Below, piece after piece: positions 61,127-64,000 of a DNA stretch of 64,000 nt (positions are counted from its first letter, which is position 1; each line of letters opens with the position of its first letter). The translations under genes were made by a program, and so were the position numbers. The stretch comes from Thetidibacter halocola. GTDB taxonomy: Bacteria; Pseudomonadota; Alphaproteobacteria; Rhodobacterales; Rhodobacteraceae. The stretch spans positions 62,001 through 126,000 of the forward strand of contig NZ_JAGTUU010000010.1 in the NCBI RefSeq assembly GCF_018224955.1, read 5' to 3'. The notes below the pieces were generated by a model that did no database searches, was not told the origin of the DNA, and saw only the letters and a program-made list of their open reading frames with translations.

Positions 61127-61607
61127 GGCCGTGATCATGCGTCTGGTCATGCGGGCCGTGGCCGTGGGAATGGTCATGCCCATGCGTACGCCCGTGGCCG
61201 TATGCGCCGCCCTCGGGGGTGAAGGGTTCTGCCACCTCGTCCACCCGTGCGCCAAGACGCACCAGCATGTCGGCGATGACGTGGTCAGGCTGGATCAGCA
61301 GGCGCGCCGTCTCGATCTGGCAGGGCGTGTGGCGGTTGCCGACGTGCCAGGCGAGACGCGGCAGGTCGGGGCCAGTGACCTGCAAGAGCGGCTCCACTGC
61401 CGCCTCGATGGCGATCTCGCGCCCGTCGGTTGTCACCAGGACCCCGCCGTGATCCAGCGAGGTCGTCTTGGGCAGGTCCACCAGGATCGTCCCGCCCGAG
61501 GCCAGGACCAGCACCTTGCGCCGCAGGAAACGGTCCTCGTAGGTCAGGATCAGCCGGTCGGACAGCGCTGCATGGGCGTGCGGGTGATAGATATGGGCGG
61601 TGAGCAT
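61116..61607 (-). CDS. ureE: Urease accessory nickel chaperone UreE
   Basis: A 163-residue nickel-binding protein: an N-terminal peptide-binding domain, a metal domain with WHVGNRHTPCQIE, and a tail of about 25 residues made mostly of His, Gly and Asp that stores nickel. The long His tail is present in some species only. It follows ureC after a 93-bp gap with two small inverted repeats. Confidence 0.95.
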   Translation of the reverse strand: MLTAHIYHPHAHAALSDRLILTYEDRFLRRKVLVLASGGTILVDLPKTTSLDHGGVLVTTDGREIAIEAAVEPLLQVTGPDLPRLAWHVGNRHTPCQIETARLLIQPDHVIADMLVRLGARVDEVAEPFTPEGGAYGHGRTHGHDHSHGHGPHDQTHDHGHDH

Positions 61608-61648
61608 CGTCGACCTCGTCTCGGAGGGGGAGCGGTACGGGCAGAAGG

Positions 61649-61682
61649 CTTGCAGGAGTGCTGCAAGTTCCGTCGTCGGAAC
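61649..61682. repeat. Two adjacent inverted repeats between ureC and ureE
   Basis: CTTGCAG-GAGTG-CTGCAAG (61649-61667) and GTTCCG-TCGT-CGGAAC (61667-61682) share one base. Both are perfect stems that could form tandem hairpins in the urease mRNA, perhaps setting the ratio of structural to accessory proteins. Confidence 0.5.
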
Positions 61683-61700
61683 TTACCTTGCCCGGCCGTT

Positions 61701-63461
<1,761 letters not shown>

Positions 63462-63470
63462 CTCGCGTCC

Positions 63471-63986
63471 TCAGGTCAGATCGAGTTTCATGTGGATGAA
63501 CCGGCCATCGTCGCCGCCGACGGCATCCGGATCGGTATAGCGTTCAAAGCCAAGGGACTCATAGAGCGGCAGCGCCTCGACATGACGGTAGAGCGCGTCG
63601 AGAAAGAGCGTCCGGTCGCCCCGGTCGCGGGCGGCCGCGATCAGAGCCTCGCCAAGCTTGCGGCCCAGTCCGTGGCCCCGCGCCTCGGGGGCGACATACA
63701 TCCGGTTCATCTCGGATGTGCCGTCGCCCTTGGATTTCAGCATGACGCATCCCAGGGGCAGGTCGTCGAGCCGGCCGACAAAACAGTCACCGGCGGGCGG
63801 CAGAAAGGTCTCGGCAAATCGCTCCAGCTGGCCCTGCACGTCCTGGGCTTCGATATACGCGTCGATCTCGGCCAGCATGTCGGGATAGCGCTCTCTCAGG
63901 AAGTCGAAGAAGGCCCAGACCAGGGTCCTGACCGCGGCGATATCCGCCTCGGTCCGGACCGGCCGCACCTCCGCCCCGGCGGTCAC
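63471..63986 (-). CDS. GNAT-family N-acetyltransferase inside the urease cluster
   Basis: A 171-residue acetyltransferase with the acetyl-CoA motif MYVAPEARGHGLGRKLGEAL and the late LYESLGFERY. It lies between ureC and the expected ureB, and its GTG start overlaps an upstream TGA (GTGA), so it belongs to the operon. It has no known role in urease; the substrate is unknown. Confidence 0.88.
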   Translation of the reverse strand: MTAGAEVRPVRTEADIAAVRTLVWAFFDFLRERYPDMLAEIDAYIEAQDVQGQLERFAETFLPPAGDCFVGRLDDLPLGCVMLKSKGDGTSEMNRMYVAPEARGHGLGRKLGEALIAAARDRGDRTLFLDALYRHVEALPLYESLGFERYTDPDAVGGDDGRFIHMKLDLT

Positions 63987-64000
63987 GATGCCACCGTGAC
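63983..64000 (-). CDS. Last codons of an upstream urease-cluster gene (partial)
   Basis: Read leftwards from the window edge, a frame ending VTVAS and TGA at 63985-63983 overlaps the GNAT start. From position it may be the end of ureB or of a small gene between ureB and the GNAT; too little is present to tell. Confidence 0.3.
   Translation of the reverse strand, partial: VTVAS

Overview
The window is a GC-rich alphaproteobacterial chromosome segment, most likely from Rhodobacteraceae (Roseobacter lineage). The gene content points there: a SAM-II riboswitch in front of metZ, a DUF1127 gene followed by CCUCCUCCC-loop ('cuckoo'/CcsR-type) small RNAs, CarD next to a 7Fe-type ferredoxin and an S4/helicase pair, FolE2, ectABC with a specialised aspartokinase, choline sulfatase, and the ureC-E-F-G order. 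The ectoine and choline-sulfate genes suggest a saline or marine habitat. All identifications come from reading the sequence; no database search was run.

Positions 1-3885 form an accessory region lying against the 3' end of tRNA-Ser(UGA), the usual attachment side for integrative elements. Its genes are small, short on known families and partly decayed. They include a single-tyrosine HUH (Rep-like) endonuclease, an AlpA-type excisionase, a perfect 11-bp triloop hairpin between those two, two paralogous HTH proteins (one intact and one without a start codon), a coiled-coil frame broken by a TGA, and two copies of a palindromic intergenic repeat. No integrase is visible, so only one end of the element appears to be present.

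Positions 4.2-13.3 kb hold housekeeping genes: a SPOR lipoprotein, a D,D-carboxypeptidase, tmk, holB, mrp, then ccaF1 with an sRNA hairpin array, then valS. Positions 13.4-23.7 kb hold a TPP enzyme overlapping trkH, folE2, metZ under a SAM-II riboswitch, a Kef antiporter, carD and fdxA. Positions 23.7-35.6 kb hold an S4 protein, an SUPV3L1-like helicase, small enzymes, a paired DNA exonuclease and ATP-dependent ligase, a possible outer-membrane protein and pepF. Positions 35.7-45.2 kb are mainly small proteins and transporters plus gpx, a secreted nuclease, betC and a dehydrogenase.

Positions 45.3-53.6 kb hold yebC, a glutamine amidotransferase/GST pair, sdaA, an XRE-cupin regulator, and a tightly overlapping five-gene operon (two DUF4178 proteins, a 51-residue protein, DUF350, and a membrane-fused SpeE). 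Positions 53.6-58.1 kb carry a MarR regulator divergent from ectA-ectB-ectC-ask, an ectoine synthesis operon closed by a strong terminator. A small cytochrome c and a TPR-methyltransferase follow. From 59.8 kb to the right edge runs the distal part of a urease operon read leftwards (GNAT, ureC, ureE, ureF, ureG); ureD, ureA and ureB would lie beyond the window.

The observations most worth a second look are the CCUCC-loop hairpin array, the HUH/AlpA element with its hairpin beside tRNA-Ser, the SpeE/DUF350/DUF4178 operon without SpeD, and a promoter-spacer palindrome in front of folE2.
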